64,000 nucleotides of DNA from Climacium dendroides (GCA_950106755.1 OX467087.1:12280047-12344046), one strand, 5' to 3'; positions 1 to 13,147 are shown, numbered from the stretch's first letter. The notes: generated by a model not told the origin, from the sequence alone. Numbers and translations are program-made.

Positions 1-930
1 ACCTTCATTGTACATTCATTGTAGGAAGTGACTTTTTAAGGCTTCCACGCTAGGATTGTAAATTTGTTGTAGGAAGTGATATATTTAAACTTCTATGTTA
101 AGAAAAATTGTGACTACTTTACATGAGGAAGATGACCATCATGGGTACATTTTTTGTTGGTTTGGTGGTAGTCTAGTCTCTAAAGTTTTGACCATGACTA
201 TGTTTTCACTGAAAATGCTCAAAAATTGCCATTTTTAGTAGAAATACTAAATTTTTGAAAGATTATAAGCATTTAAATTCACTGAAAATGTATTTTTGTC
301 CTTACTAAAATAGGACAATTGCACTTGACAAGCTCACTTTTTTATAAAAAAAATGTCCAAAATGGTGGTGCTTCTTTGGAATCTTTTTCCTAGATAAGTT
401 GGTCACATGCTTGAAAAATTTCAAATCATTTGGAATTGTACAACATGTAGTAGAGAATGATTCAAAATACTAAATTGTTAAAAATTTAATCATGGAATTG
501 AAAAATGAAAATACAAATGGTTGCAATGTTTTAATAAATAATCAACATCCTATGATTTTATTTTTTTCCACAAACCAAAAATCCTCATAACTTTTGACTC
601 ATTGATAAAAAAAAGGAATGGATTCAAAGCTTTTCACAATATGCAACTTTAGAAAACCAATTTCAAATTTTTGTTTATGAAAAAAGTGACTTTTTTAATC
701 TACCCAGACTACCCATTTATGAAAAAAGTAACATATTAGGCCATAACTTTTGACTTACATTTCCAAATGTCATGAAATTTATTGTATATTAAAGATATTC
801 CTTGTCCCCAACTTCTAATAAAATTTGGGTAAAAAATATGGAAATCTTTGGTCACACATACCTACCCAAAATTGCTATATAGCCCTAAAATGCATAATGG
901 TCCTTTAGAGGCTAGAGACTCTTTGGGGCC
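1..930 (+). repeat. Decayed member of the TTAA-element family (right part)
   Basis: This AT-rich stretch holds no gene. From about 350 onward it resembles, in opposite orientation, 49230-49740. Its end at about 870-920 still reads as a worn right terminus of the intact copies at 14563-15503 and 46785-47725, with the shared string AATGGTCCTTTAG, although the following GGGGTTAA has mutated. The left end is not resolved. It appears to be an old copy; the assignment rests on alignment by eye. Confidence 0.55.
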
Positions 931-933
931 ATG

Positions 934-1080
934 CACTACTAGAAATTTTTTTTTTGTTGTTTTGGTCACATTGATCCGGTCAAAATCTGACAAAAATTTA
1001 TTAAAATCAACAGATTTCTATCAGATTTTGACCAGATCAACACGACCAAAACAACAGAAAAACTAAATTTTCTAGTAGTA
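934..1080. mobile_element. Foldback MITE with CACTA-type ends
   Basis: The 147-bp segment folds back on itself. It begins CACTACTAGAAA and ends TTTCTAGTAGTA, so the last base is A where G is expected. It is flanked by the 3-bp direct repeat ATG (931-933 and 1081-1083). CACTA-superfamily elements have such ends and 3-bp duplications. The inner arms contain TTGTTGTTTTGGTC, also present in the foldback at 17881-18073, so both belong to one non-autonomous family. Confidence 0.8.
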
Positions 1081-1083
1081 ATG

Positions 1084-4000
1084 ATGGGTAGTACATTTCA
1101 AAAATTCATAACAAATTCCTACTTTGTCAAAAAAAATAAAATTTCAATTGCTCTTGCCATTTCTTACACTTGTCTCTATGTGGGAATCTAACCACAATGA
1201 ATTTTTTTACCTTATTTGATTATTTTTTCCTAAAATTTCTCGTGAATAGATGTCTATTGAAGTGTCATCACAATGACTTCAAATTCTTCACTTTGAATTG
1301 ATCCTACTCTACATATGGTGCTATTTGGTTGTAATTTTAATTTTTTAAGTGAATGGTTTTACTTCTTAATAGCAAAGTATTTCAAACATACACCTAAAGT
1401 ATCTTCCAAGGGTTGACTTTGAAAATTCAAAGAAAATATAGAAACTCTCTACATTTTTAAATTTTAATATTAATAATTTTCAATTGTCTACAAAACAAAA
1501 CTAACTACTAATTGTCATTTTTACTCTATCTATAAACACTATTTTAATGAAGAATAACAAAAGTTTTTTTATCCTCAAAATTATAATGGAATAGGATATT
1601 TTTGAAATTCTATTATAAATCTATATCGTAGATTTTGAAACCTAATTTTTCATCACACATACACATATACACACACATCACACACAATTATATATATATA
1701 TAATTGAAAAATCTAACTAAGAAAGCTAACTAGAAGGACAATATATGAGTGTACCATACCCAATAGTCAAAGGTGACTAATAATGGTTTGAAAACAAATG
1801 TTGGAATTGTTAGTATATTTAAAATTTATGTTTAAATTCTTTTGGATTAACTGCACCTTTTCATTTTGGGACATTTGCCAAATGATATTTGCCAACTTTA
1901 ATTAATTATTTGTCTAGGAATGGTGATTCTAACTATAAGTTATAATATTCAATACACTTAGAACAAATCTTGAAGCCTACTCAAATTCTTGGATTATGAA
2001 AATGGCACAACTTTGAAAGAATCACATGAGATTCAATTCCATCAAATTCTTGAAGGGCACACCTTTTGCCAAGCTCTGGTCATTGACTGTCTCTAGTCTC
2101 TAGTCTCTCCAATTCAACATATTGGTTGAGCTAAGGCAACAATCAAAGGATCACTAACTTGTTGATGTTCTTTCCATGTATTTTAATTTCTTTCAAAGAA
2201 AAAAGGTATTGTACATTAGAAGAATCTTCATAAAAATTGCACCAATTCATTTCAATGGATCAAAGACTTATTGCAACTTTTCAACCTATTACCAAGTTCA
2301 TTTTTGAACAACATATGTTGCAAGGGCCCACAAGTTGTGAAATTCTTTCATATCCACATGCTACAAGAGTCTCACCTCTCTAACATATTAAATTGCAAAT
2401 TATTCAATTGAAAAATCATTATAATGAATTTTAAACTATGAATTCTAGTAGAAGGTGTGCCCTTTGAGATTTTTTCATATATTTCCAAATTTCTTAACCA
2501 TATTTTGTAATGACAAGATTTACAAGTGTATGATTTTCCATCTTTAGTAACCATGTCCACCCCCGTCAAAAGTTTCATATCCCAAAGCTTCAAAAAACAA
2601 CATAGATGTATATGTTGCCACATCATGAGTTTACAATGATAACAAAAAAAAAAGATAGTTCACAATCAAAGTTTAATTTTATGATGAAAATTGCCTATCA
2701 ATTTATATATCAATGTCTATGGATCATATTAGTATAAAAAATCATGGTTTTGAAAATTTTGGTAACAGTTGAAATAGTAAAATTAATCAAACAAAGGTAA
2801 TGATCTTGATCAAAATTTTGTCAACAAGAATGTACGTATTTCAAAAAATCATGTAGTCTATAATCTTGCATATTTAGAAGCCTTTGACATTTTCTATCCA
2901 AATTGAAACCTTTTCCATTCATCACATGATTAACTTTTGTATCTAGTTTTGAACTAGATTGAGTAGTGTAGGTTGTAAGCCTTCATTGAATAGACATTTT
3001 TGAGGATTGACATCCTCGGAAATTTCATCCATAGTTGTATATCATTTGTGTGTCAAAGTTGTTACCAATTTCAAGTTAAGTTGCATTTCTACCATGATCT
3101 CAAGAAATTTCTTATCAATCTTCATGCTTTACTTCTTATATGTATTAGAAGCCTTCAACAAAGTGTCATATAAAAGTTGACATTGATCTATTAATGAGAA
3201 GCTTCTAAATTTCTTTCCAATTTCTTCAAATATGAGGGTTCAATTTTTAATTTAGAGAAAGATGGGTACTTCAAGTATATTGGAAGTGACAACAAGCTCA
3301 CAAAGGCATGTGATCACATTCCAAATTCTGCTTATTCATTATGATTTGATACTAAAATTTGTTAGAGCAACTCCACTAGAATGCTAAATAAACACATCCT
3401 TGTGATTATGGGATGGAAAGTGCACATAAATGATTTTGATCCTCTCAAAATATTCTCTTGGCTCCAATACATTTGTCCCCACAAGTAAAACCAAAATCTC
3501 TTTGGTACAACAAAAATTGCAATTTTACTTAGCACAAGAACTTCATTTTTTTGCATAAATAGTTAATTGGATTAGAAGTGATGAAGGGTGTTTTTGTTTT
3601 GGGCTACTAAAAATGTTGTAGTTGATTGAAAGGTTAATATATTGAGTTGCATGGGGAGACAACATAAGAAATTCTTTCATTTGATGTTTTAGGGGGCATT
3701 GGAGAACTAGCTAATGCTAGCCCAAATAAAAAATAATATATATTTTTAAATAAATTTAAAAATTCAATTATTAATTATTAATTATATTATTATTTGACAT
3801 GGCAATCGCTTAGCCACATCAAATTGTTGCTATGGCCAAGTTTCTATAGTCTAGGAACTCAGGGGAATTCACAATACCATAGAATAGTTGAATCTCATTT
3901 GATGCAATAAGATTTTAGTGACCTTCAATTTTGTAAAGATGAACTTTTTCATCATCCAATATTTTAATTTGACAATGTGTCACCAAACTCAATGAGGTTT

Positions 4001-6885
4001 AAATGTTCACTTGAATGTAGGATTTTTGAGTATTTTAGGGGGAGGCATTTCACCAATTCCATGCAAGCTAAAATTTCTTATTGTAATAAATCATAATAAA
4101 TAAATAAATGAGTATATTTAAAAATTGAATAAACAAGTATCTTGATTTTGTACTTGATCACCACATACGTGATTCATGAAAATCCAAAAATTTTACACTA
4201 TTTTTTTAGTATTGCAAAAAAGAAGTGATATTAATACCTATGCTGTCAAAAGTCAATTACAATAGGTGGATTGGTAGTGGTGAGGTCAAATGCAACACTT
4301 GCATTTGCTTAACCCGTACAAGTTAAAGCCTCTAACTGTATAGTCAAGCTTGAAAGTCTTTACTACTATATAATTTCCATTTCTTCCCTATGAGTGAACT
4401 AAAGTTTTTATTTTATTTTTCAGAGATGAAATCACATGTCTAGTATTTGTCAAAAGAAATTCAATTTTTTTGTAAAAATTTCAAATTATCATGAATTTTT
4501 GAAGAGAAAAAAAATCATATTAAATATAAGTTATATTCTAAAAATGTAAAATGTTGATAATAGAAGTACATTAAAGTTTAGAATGTTGTGGTATAAAAAC
4601 TTTTGTATTACTCTACATTTAGAAACAAGGATACAAATGGCTAATTTTTTGCTAGTCCAATATTGATGTCTCATAAAATCACACCCAAAATTGCACCATA
4701 CCTAAAACTGCCATCATTACTCCATGTACATTTCCAAAATCAATATGTACATTTATGCTGAAAAAATAATTTTAAAACATCCATCGAAAAAAAATTGACC
4801 CTCTATAACTTTTGTATATAGTATTTGAATACCATATTCTTTGGTGCATTCAAACCTCCTTTCCACTTGCCAACAAGAAAATCTGAAACCTTGACTAGTC
4901 TAATAATAGTCACTAAGTGTAGTAGCAAAAAGTGGCAATTTAGGGATATCCACCTTAAAGTTAAATACTATTACATGGTCCTTGATGGACTTTGGAGTTC
5001 TTTTGTTCTCTTTTGTTCTCTTTTGTTCTCTTTTTTTATGGCTAAAGTTGCTTGCCAATGAGGGTCCTTTTGTTTGTTCAAATTTAAAAAATTAAAAAAA
5101 ATTCATTTCAAATAATTAAAAAATACAATTAAAATTTCCATGCTCAATTAGCTCCATTGTTTTTTGAACTATACCCACAATTAAATTTCACCTCAAAAAC
5201 TATCCATGTTCAAAAAGTGACTCATCAAGAATGACTTCAAAGAGGCCCACTCAAACACTGAAAGTGGCCAATTTATTTTGCAGTCATAATTGAGGTCTTA
5301 AATTACTTTAAACTCAACATATATCATTGAAAACTTCACAACTTATTCAATGATATATGTTAAAAACAAATAAATATGATCAAGGTTCAAGGATAGAGGG
5401 ACAAACCTCCAACTCTTGTTCCACATGCTCAAAAATTAGTTAAAGGTTGGTGTTTATTCTTCACTCTTTAAATTAGCATGGTAGGAAGAACATGGGAGAG
5501 CAACTTGCATGCAATTAGTGTCAATTTAATATTTCTTACAATGCATATATGTACTATGAAAGTGTATTTCAAAAGAGGATTAGAAAAAAAATCAAAGTAT
5601 ATATAAATTCATTCATTTTGACATGTCAACACATGTCTAATACTATTTCATAAAGCATGTAATATGATAAAGAATACTTATTCAAAAGAATTTTTATAGC
5701 AAGTCCACATTTGGGGAAGTTTTTTTTTATCCTCCCATCTTGACATGAACTAATTCAAAACCTTTAAAATTTTTTTTGTTATATTCCATATAACAAAGGC
5801 CATATTTGTTCTATTCCATATAACTTAATGAAACAATAGATAGTTAAGCTATATTGATTTGTCCTATTATGGTAGCAATATGAACACTTCATTTGAATTG
5901 TGAGGTATAGTTTGTTGCACGTCCAACTCAAATGCACCCATATATATATATATATATATATATAATACTTGTATAGAATGGTAAATACTTGTTCGACTTG
6001 TATAACTTAGATGGAATGACAAAAGATTGTTGGTTTGAACCCTTGATTCACTCCATGGATAAACTCAATCTAAGGGATTGGATTGGCAATGCACCATAGG
6101 AACCCAACACAATCATTGACATGCATTAATTGGATTCAACATACTAAGGAAATGGCTCATCAAGAAAAAAATGAACCCTCAAAGAGATTGTGAGTCTCCA
6201 AATAGTGGAACCACAAAGAACATTGGCAAAAAAAATTCAACAAATACTTTTTGGGGGGCTAGCAAACTGGAGGGCCTAACTTGTAAGAGATAATTTATTA
6301 AAATAATTTAAAAATATAAAAAGTGATATTAAAATATATAAAGAATTATAAAAATTTGAAATTTGATGTAACATTTGTTCGACCATGTCAAACTATTATT
6401 TTTGAAATTATTATTTAATTAAATTTTTATTATAATTTTTAATTTTTAAAAAATATTTTAAATATATATTTTTAATGTGGTTACTATTAATCATTGATGA
6501 TGAACAATGGCCATTGTCCCTCAAAGGGGCTGTGAGTTCCATTGAATAGAACTTTCATTAGAAAGCAATTCCTTTGAGGGATCGTTTTTTTCCTAATGTC
6601 ACCTTCAAAGTTAATGGTATTCTCACTATCATCTATTTTTGCAAAAATTGCAAGTTGATTCATGAGGATCATTTGCAAAGAATTATTTTGGCAAATATTG
6701 ACATTAGCATATATTAGACAATGATATTTAACAAGGTATTTATGGATGAATTCTACCACATACTAGTCAAACAAGGTTCTACACTAGTGAGTTGTCAGTG
6801 CATGATCTAATGACGTAACTATGTTGTAAGATTGCAATTTCCAATAAATATTTTTTTACTGAAGTAAAAATCTGAAATTTTATTA
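1084..6885. other. AT-rich intergenic DNA, no gene seen
   Basis: No conserved reading frame, splice pattern or transposon terminus was recognised. Open frames are short and of biased AT-rich composition. The only structured parts are an alternating AC/TA stretch near 1660-1705, a short TTCTCTTTTG run near 4994-5032 and the TA microsatellite listed separately. Confidence 0.6.
5939..5965. repeat. (TA)n microsatellite
   Basis: An uninterrupted alternating TA tract of roughly two dozen bases in intergenic DNA; nothing functional can be inferred. Confidence 0.9.
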
Positions 6886-7062
6886 ATTATTTAGCAACTA
6901 TTTTTGAATTTGATAAGGGACTACAATTAATTATTTAACAACTATTGTTGAATTTGATAAGGGACTACAGTATCTTTGAACAATTTGAGCCTCTAGATCT
7001 AGATAACAAAGGGACTATGGTGTCTTCGAATAGTCTGAGCCTATAGATCTAAATAACAGGAG
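6886..7062. repeat. Two short degenerate tandem duplications
   Basis: A unit of about 40 bp (AATTATTTAGCAACTATT... ending GATAAGGGACTACA) occurs twice between 6886 and 6968. It is followed by a second unit of about 50 bp, recognisable by GAGCCTCTAGATCTAGATAAC and GAGCCTATAGATCTAAATAAC, which also occurs twice. The copies differ at several positions, so they are not recent. Confidence 0.7.
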
Positions 7063-7089
7063 CGATTTGAAACAAACTTGGAAGTAGCA

Positions 7090-7312
7090 TTCATAGAACT
7101 GGCTAAAATTCACTCCATTGCTACTTAAATTTTTCAGTAGTTAAAAGTCCATTGAAAAAAATCCTTGAAAAAATTAGATTTTAGCTGAGAGTCCAATAGC
7201 CAATTTGCAACTTCCTCCACATTGGAATTAGCATCTATTTAGTTAGTTCATATTGTAGTACTCCCAATAATCCTTTACAACTTGCAAAATCCTTTCTTTT
7301 CTATTTTTTTTT
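7090..7312 (+). repeat. Dispersed repeat, uninterrupted copy
   Basis: This segment matches two separated pieces elsewhere in the window: 18470-18530 (GGCTAAAATT...CTCCATTGCTA) and 21050-21235 (CAATTTGCAACTTCCTCCAC and onward). Here the two pieces are adjacent, so about 2.5 kb was added in the other copy or lost here. No TIR or coding capacity is visible. Confidence 0.65.
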
Positions 7313-7765
7313 AAATACTAATAATTGCTCTGAGGTAGGCAAAGTTCATTGTTGCCGGTTAGTCTTGTCTTTATCTGGCGGAGACCTAGATGATAGGGTC
7401 CTGTGCATTCACTTGGCCAGCTAAAAACCATCTGAGCTCTCGAAAATCCCATCTTCAGCACTTACAGTGAACACTTCGGTGAAATGGTATGCTATGATGA
7501 GTAAGTGTAAGCCTCTATATTTCCATGAGGGTTGAATTTCTGGAACTTCTCGGCGAAAGAATCAGGGTCATGTGGCGTGGCGGTTGGCACACCTCAATTC
7601 AAACCGTCACCTAGGAACGTAATTTAACTTCGCACTTCAATCTTCTTTCTTGGGTTTCCGTAATCTCATTAATTCTAGCCATCGGAAGTCGAGGTACACA
7701 ACGGTGCTAAGAACATCCGATGTGACCTTAACTTCCTAATCCGCTCGTCAGATTAGATTAGAGCG

Positions 7766-7966
7766 TCAATTCCATTGAAGTGGCAGCATATCGAACACCA
7801 TTTTGATATTTAAACAAGATTGTTGGGCGGATAGACAGGTATTTATACTCTCCACATCCATTTCTCTCAAGGTCTCAAATCCACTAATCGTCTGACTTGT
7901 TGTGAAGAATTCATCAGATGCTGGACTACAGATCATCCTCAACCACCCCAGAGCCATGCACACCTA
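7766..7966 (-). other. Possible unassigned exon
   Basis: On the minus strand a strong acceptor-like tract (eight T then AG) precedes an open frame of 65 codons that ends in TGA. The surrounding 7.33-8.15 kb is richer in GC than the intergenic DNA and has no repeat match in the window. The encoded peptide (MALGWLRMICSP... to MLPLQWN) is not recognised. It could be a 3-prime exon of an unknown gene, an alternative 3-prime exon of the eL32 transcript just upstream on the same strand, or chance. Confidence 0.3.
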
Positions 7967-8198
7967 AAAAAAATAGAAATAAAAACTTGGACGAGAATTT
8001 TATCATACGGCAGTACCATATGGCTAGCTTAAATTCCTCTCAAATCGTTACATTGAAGCTCAGTAAACTCGTATAAGGGCTCCAGGAGAGTATTGCACAA
8101 ACGTGTGCCTTCATCATTGATGGAGAAAGTGAAATGCTTTCACCTTCACGTAGTACATAGAAGAAGACAGATACAAAAAGTGCAATAAATCCCATGAT

Positions 8199-9148
8199 CT
8201 ATTCGTCTTCTTGGCTGCGAAGGCGGGCACTTCCGTTAGTCAAGGCAACGTTCAACTGTGCAGCTCGCTCCACAATAGCCTTCCTCTTCAAAGTAGAGAC
8301 GTTGTGAGCAATCTCAGCACTGTACTTCCTGCAGTATCATGAAATCCATACACAGAAAAGCTTAGCAATCAGAGTTATTAGCGTATAATCAGAGAGTGCT
8401 TGAGCGGCATCTTCATATCACTAACATGTACAGTTGAGACAACAGATAGCATCAGAGAGATTCCCAGAATATGTCATCAACCCTTACGGGAAATATGATG
8501 TCCCTATTCTTTTTCACATCACTTGCAATCAGCGCTCAAGACCATCCCGTAGAAAACCTATTGGAACCCTAAATTCATCACATGCATTAAGACTTTGGCA
8601 TTCAGCAGAGAATAAGAAAGGAATAAACTGCTCACCTGTTGTGCATCAACAGAAGCTCAACGTCCTTCACGTTGTGAACCAAAAACTTGACGAAGCCACT
8701 TGGCAGCACATGCCTGGTCTTCTTGTTCGAGCCGTAACCAATGTTGGGCATGAGAGTGCATCCCTTGAACTTACGGCGAACCCTAGAGTCGATACCCTTT
8801 GGCCTCCTCCAGTTCGTCTGGGACAAGTAACCACATCAACTCCCACTACATCAGCATGCGTACCCTAAACAGGACCCAGAATCAACCGCCAAACCACGAC
8901 TCGTCCCATCAACTCCCGAAAGCAAGAGGGACAAATTACTATCACCCTACACCAAATCCTACAACCCTAAGTTCTCCAAAAGTCACCTCTTCAAACCCAA
9001 CAGAAGGAGGATATCACAGACGAGGTAGCCGCTACGTGGAGATAATCCCATTGCTTACCTTCACGCAAATCTTGCGGTCGGACTGCATGCGCTTGAACTT
9101 CTTGACGCGCTTCTTGACGACATCGCGCTTGACGAGAGGGGTCACCAT
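8199..9148 (-). CDS. RPL32: 60S ribosomal protein eL32 (RPL32), 3 exons
   Basis: Structural protein of the large cytosolic ribosomal subunit. The coding exons are 9059-9148, 8636-8817 and 8199-8328; they splice GT-AG in frame to 133 residues, the usual length of plant eL32. Recognisable blocks are [16 protein letters not shown] in exon 1, [18 protein letters not shown] and the [16 protein letters not shown] block in exon 2, and [19 protein letters not shown] with the C-terminal [10 protein letters not shown] in exon 3. The ATG at 9148 is the family start; plant proteins usually begin MAVP, here MVTP. A telo-box (9254-9262) lies about 110 bp upstream, typical of plant ribosomal protein promoters. 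It is divergent from ORC5. It appears fully functional. Confidence 0.97.
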
Positions 9149-9553
9149 GGTAACAAACTGGTGGAGCGCGACAGGGAGATTCGGCTGCTGCGCTGCGACA
9201 CTCGACCAAAGAGAGCCGCCTCTGAAGCTCTCCCTCGTCTTTGTTCGCAGGGCTTAGGGTTTGGCGCTCTCCACTAAATGAATGAAATACCAATACATCA
9301 AGTTTCATCCTCACTTTCACATCCAAATCGCAGCATATACCCGGGTGTATAACCGGAATACAAGAAATCTAGATGTACGAGCGGTTGTCAATCCTGTTTG
9401 AGCTTCTTGGCGGGAATGGCCGCTCCGGGATTTCGAGGACAGGCTCATCATCAGTGTCGGGGATTATTGCTGGCGAGTGAGTTTAGGGTTTAGTTTGCGT
9501 TGCACCACCTTCTCTAGAATTTTTTTTGTGATGCTTTGACAAATTCGGGGACG
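9149..9553. promoter_or_regulatory. Shared divergent promoter of eL32 and ORC5
   Basis: About 405 bp separate the two start codons, which point away from each other, and the interval is GC-richer than flanking DNA. It carries two telo-box motifs (TTAGGGTTT on plus): 9254-9262 near eL32 and 9483-9491 about 60 bp before the ORC5 ATG. Telo-boxes are known in plant ribosomal protein and cell-cycle promoters. Joint regulation of the pair is inference. Confidence 0.6.
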
Positions 9554-12500
9554 ATGGATAGCGACGACATGTCGGATCAGGCGGTACATTGCCTGGATAT
9601 CTTCGGCGCATTGCATCGTGCCCCTCCGTTTAGTCCGAAGAAAAGTTTAGCTGCTGTTGTTTCTGAGGTGATTCCAAGCAACAGTGGAGCTAGTCCGTCC
9701 TCGCCCGGGCGCAGTCCTCGAGATGCTGTGGTGCAGCAGCCGAAAACCTCGCCGTTTCTGAATCGATCGTTGAGGCGAGCTTTGCTTACATCTCCGGCAC
9801 GACCGGAGAGGAATGCCGCGGAGGGAGAAATACCTCCGAGTTCCGTTGATAGCGAAGCGCTGCATCTGATTGATAATGGAGGTCCGCAATTTGGGGGCAG
9901 TCGAAGCACCAGAGTGTCCACATTGGAGTACATGACGCAAATTTTCCCAGGACGCAGGTGATTTTTGTTTTCCTTTGATTAATGCATCTTTTGGAAGAGT
10001 CTTGTAATGTTAAGTCTCCATCCACCATACCATATAGCAAGGGAGAGGTTCCATTCTCCATACAGGCGAACTTTGAGCCTTTGCCCACAACAATCTGGAC
10101 ACTTGTGTCATCTCAAATCTTGCATATTTATTCTGTGTTAAGTATATAATCAATTGCAAAAGACTAAATGTCAATAGATTAAGTGTTTAGACACTTAAAA
10201 CAAATCAAAGTCAACCTGTATGGTCTATTGTACTTTATGGTTAATGGAGTCTCTACTTTAGAGTGTTCGAAACTGAGTCTCTTTGTTGAAGATGTGTCGG
10301 CTACGATTGCACCTTTTGACCTAAGAACATTTGATATGGTGTAATTATGAAGTAGACTCAATTTGGGATTTCTGTGTACAGGAATGAGATCAATCAGCTC
10401 CTCAATATTCTGGGGCGACCTTGTGATCCCGTCCCACCCGTGTTTGTGTATGGGCCCGCTGCGACTGGCAAGACCAGCATTTTGCGTGAGGCAATGCGAG
10501 TTCTCAGGCGGCCTCATGCTTACGTGAGTTGTCGGTCGAGTCATACCCCACGGCTTATGTTTGAATCAATCCTCAACCAGCTCTTAGGTCACGTTCGATC
10601 CGCTTCCAACAAGTATTCCAGTGCGCGGAAATGCGAGAGGCTGATTGACTTTACGAAGCATTTGCCTGGGGCTTGTGCTCAGGCTTTGTCCCGCAAGAGC
10701 TCTCACGACAAGCGACTCAGATCCGCTCAAAAGGTGTGGTACATATTGTTTCTTTCTGCTTGACAAACTCTGCTCGTTCTACTAAATTGAGCTGTTAATT
10801 TCACCACTGTATATTATCGGTAGAATAGTAATCTGGCTCAAACAATCTGAGAAGGTGATTTCTTAGTACTGCCCCTCCATTTTTCTTTGTTTACGTACTT
10901 AGAATGTCGAAGGGAGGAGAGCTTTGCATATCTAATGTAGCTAGGACGGTGTATACTTATATTGGGTCTTTATGAACTTCTCAAGTGATCTCCTGTGGTA
11001 ATTGCTCATTGTCATCATGTGTGTATCTTGAAAAGAAACTTGATGCTTTGACGTGGATGGGGGAAGATGGCTGGCTGTTTTTGTGATTCCATGGTCTGTT
11101 TTGCAGAACAGGGCACCCCAAAGGCGGCTGAAAAAATACCTTGTGAAAAGGTTAATGATACAGTTTACCTAATCTTTGACAATGTGGAGCAGTCGCGCGG
11201 GTGGACTGGTGGCACCCTACTCCTGGGCTCGTTGTTTAAGCTCTCTGAACTGACCAGACTGCCGAATCTGGGACTAATCTTCATCAGCAGCGTAGGTCTT
11301 GATGGGTACCAAGCGTCCACGTTGTCTCGGGAACCTCTCTCGTTATATTTCCGTGACTATAACGATTCTGAGCTTTATCGTATTCTACTGCTTCAGCGTC
11401 CCAACCTTGATCTTTATGCGTCCTTTCTAAGGTTCGATTCTCTTTCTGATGTGGACGTTGACTCTTATATAATTAACCTGCGTGCTTTGTAGATGTTAGC
11501 TGGTTTGTATCCTTAGTTCAGTATCATTTGTCAAAGACAGGGAACGTTCATCAATGCTGATCACAGGCGGTTGGACATCTCCTGACTTCGTGAGGTTATT
11601 GTTTTGCTGCAGTGCTGTTCTGAAGACATTTAGTCGGGCGTGTCGACGTGTAACAGAACTTTCCCGAAGTTTGGAGCCTCTCTACCAAAAGTATTGTGAA
11701 CCTGTCCTTCGAGGGGCAGCAATCACACCTGATGACCAAGGCAAGCGTCAGCGATATTCAATGTTGCAGCCACACATTCGGCCAGCCCTCTCTCAAACTC
11801 TCATCATTAATGTCTCTACTCCAGGTGTGCTCCCTTGTTTGTACCTAGTCTTTCATTTGGCTTTAATTTATGTATGCACTTTTGCTTTTAGTTGTTATTT
11901 CCGCAGTATCGTGGCATTGTCTATTCATAGGTCTTTTGCTTTAGCAGGTCTAGTATCTGAATATTAAGGTGGTTATCTCAGGGCCAAAGAGGAATGTGAT
12001 TGATCAATCAGGAGGAAGCAGAGGACGGACTAAGACCACTCCCAGGAGGATTTCGTCATCTGGAATGGACTCACAAGATTTGAGTTTTGAGATGCCTCAG
12101 TGCTGCAAGTACCTCCTGCTGGCTGCTTTTATTGCCTCTCGAAATGCTGCCACACTGGATGCCAGTCTGTTCGATACAGGGGATGGTGCTCGGGGTAACA
12201 GTCGAAAGAGAAGAAAGTGAGTCCAAATCTTTACGCGAATTATCATCATCTCTCTAGTGTTTACTATTTTTGACATTTAATGTAGTCATTTTTCCACTGG
12301 TGAAAGGCAGGTACTTAATATCCTCGACTGCCACTTAGTCTCGCTTCAATTATCTCATGTCGGCATTTTATGTCTTTTGTACATGTATAAAAATAATAAA
12401 ACATCAGCTACTGGGGTTTCTATTCCAGAGGACTGTGATGCTAACGACGATGTTATTTGGTCCACAGAAGTTCCTCGTCAGCCATGGAAAGAAAAGAGGC

Positions 12501-13147
12501 GGAGGCACATGAGCAACAACTGAAGGGCCCTGGTAGCTTTCCTCTCGAGAGGCTATGGGCCATCTTTCGCTGCATTGTTGTGGATACTGATGCTCCTGCA
12601 CAGGGGTTTGGTCAATTTCACTCATCCCCGCCCCCTAATTTAACCCCTGAAGAAGTGGATGGGGATGGTGAGGAGACAGAGGAGCTCTCAGCGGATGTTC
12701 TCATGCAGCTGTCCACCCTTGTGAGTGTGAATCTATTGTCTAAAAGTTCTACAAACCCTCTCGATGGCAATGCTCGTTATCGGTGCAACGTGGACGGCAA
12801 GTTAATGCAAAAGGTTCTTCCTCACTTCCGTTCTTTTGTATTACATGCCCTTGCCTACTTATATCTGTCCAAGCGCCTGTTAATTTCGATACCTTCAGTA
12901 CAGACGCTAGGGAGTTCAATGTCCATGAATTCCAAGGATCGCAGCTATCAATCTGCACTGACTTTCGCTGAAGTTTTAAATCCCATAAAAATCCTGCTGT
13001 GCTCACTGATTCACTCGAGGAAGAAAGAATGATCAATTTGTATTCGTGGATGATTTCTGACTTATACTGATGTGTTGTATTGTTTGTTATTGGCAGGTTG
13101 CAAAGAGCGTACAATTCCCCCTCTCTAAATACTTGCTCCATGGCTAA
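9554..13147 (+). CDS. ORC5: Origin recognition complex subunit 5, 7 exons
   Basis: AAA+ subunit of ORC, which marks replication origins and loads MCM helicase in the nucleus. The exons are 9554-9957, 10382-10733, 11112-11431, 11613-11824, 11982-12216, 12468-12813 and 13097-13147 (1920 bp, 639 aa); all junctions are GT-AG and phases match. Walker A GPAATGKT is at residues 159-166, followed by HAYVSCRSSHTPRLMFESIL, a hallmark of ORC5. Walker B VYLIFDN is at about 270-276, then FISSVG and YQKYCEPV. The C-terminal domain has KYLLLAAFIASRNAATLD and ends VQFPLSKYLLHG. The roughly 130-residue N-terminal extension is rich in Ser-Pro and is longer than in animal ORC5. Exon 3 needs the second AG of a CAGAACAG tandem acceptor to stay in frame. 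The first in-frame ATG after an upstream TTG was chosen. Confidence 0.95.

Noticed and set aside
8434..9257. Long plus-strand frames (144 and 152 codons) over eL32
   Set aside because: They are shadows of the eL32 exons and introns on the other strand, whose product is unmistakable.
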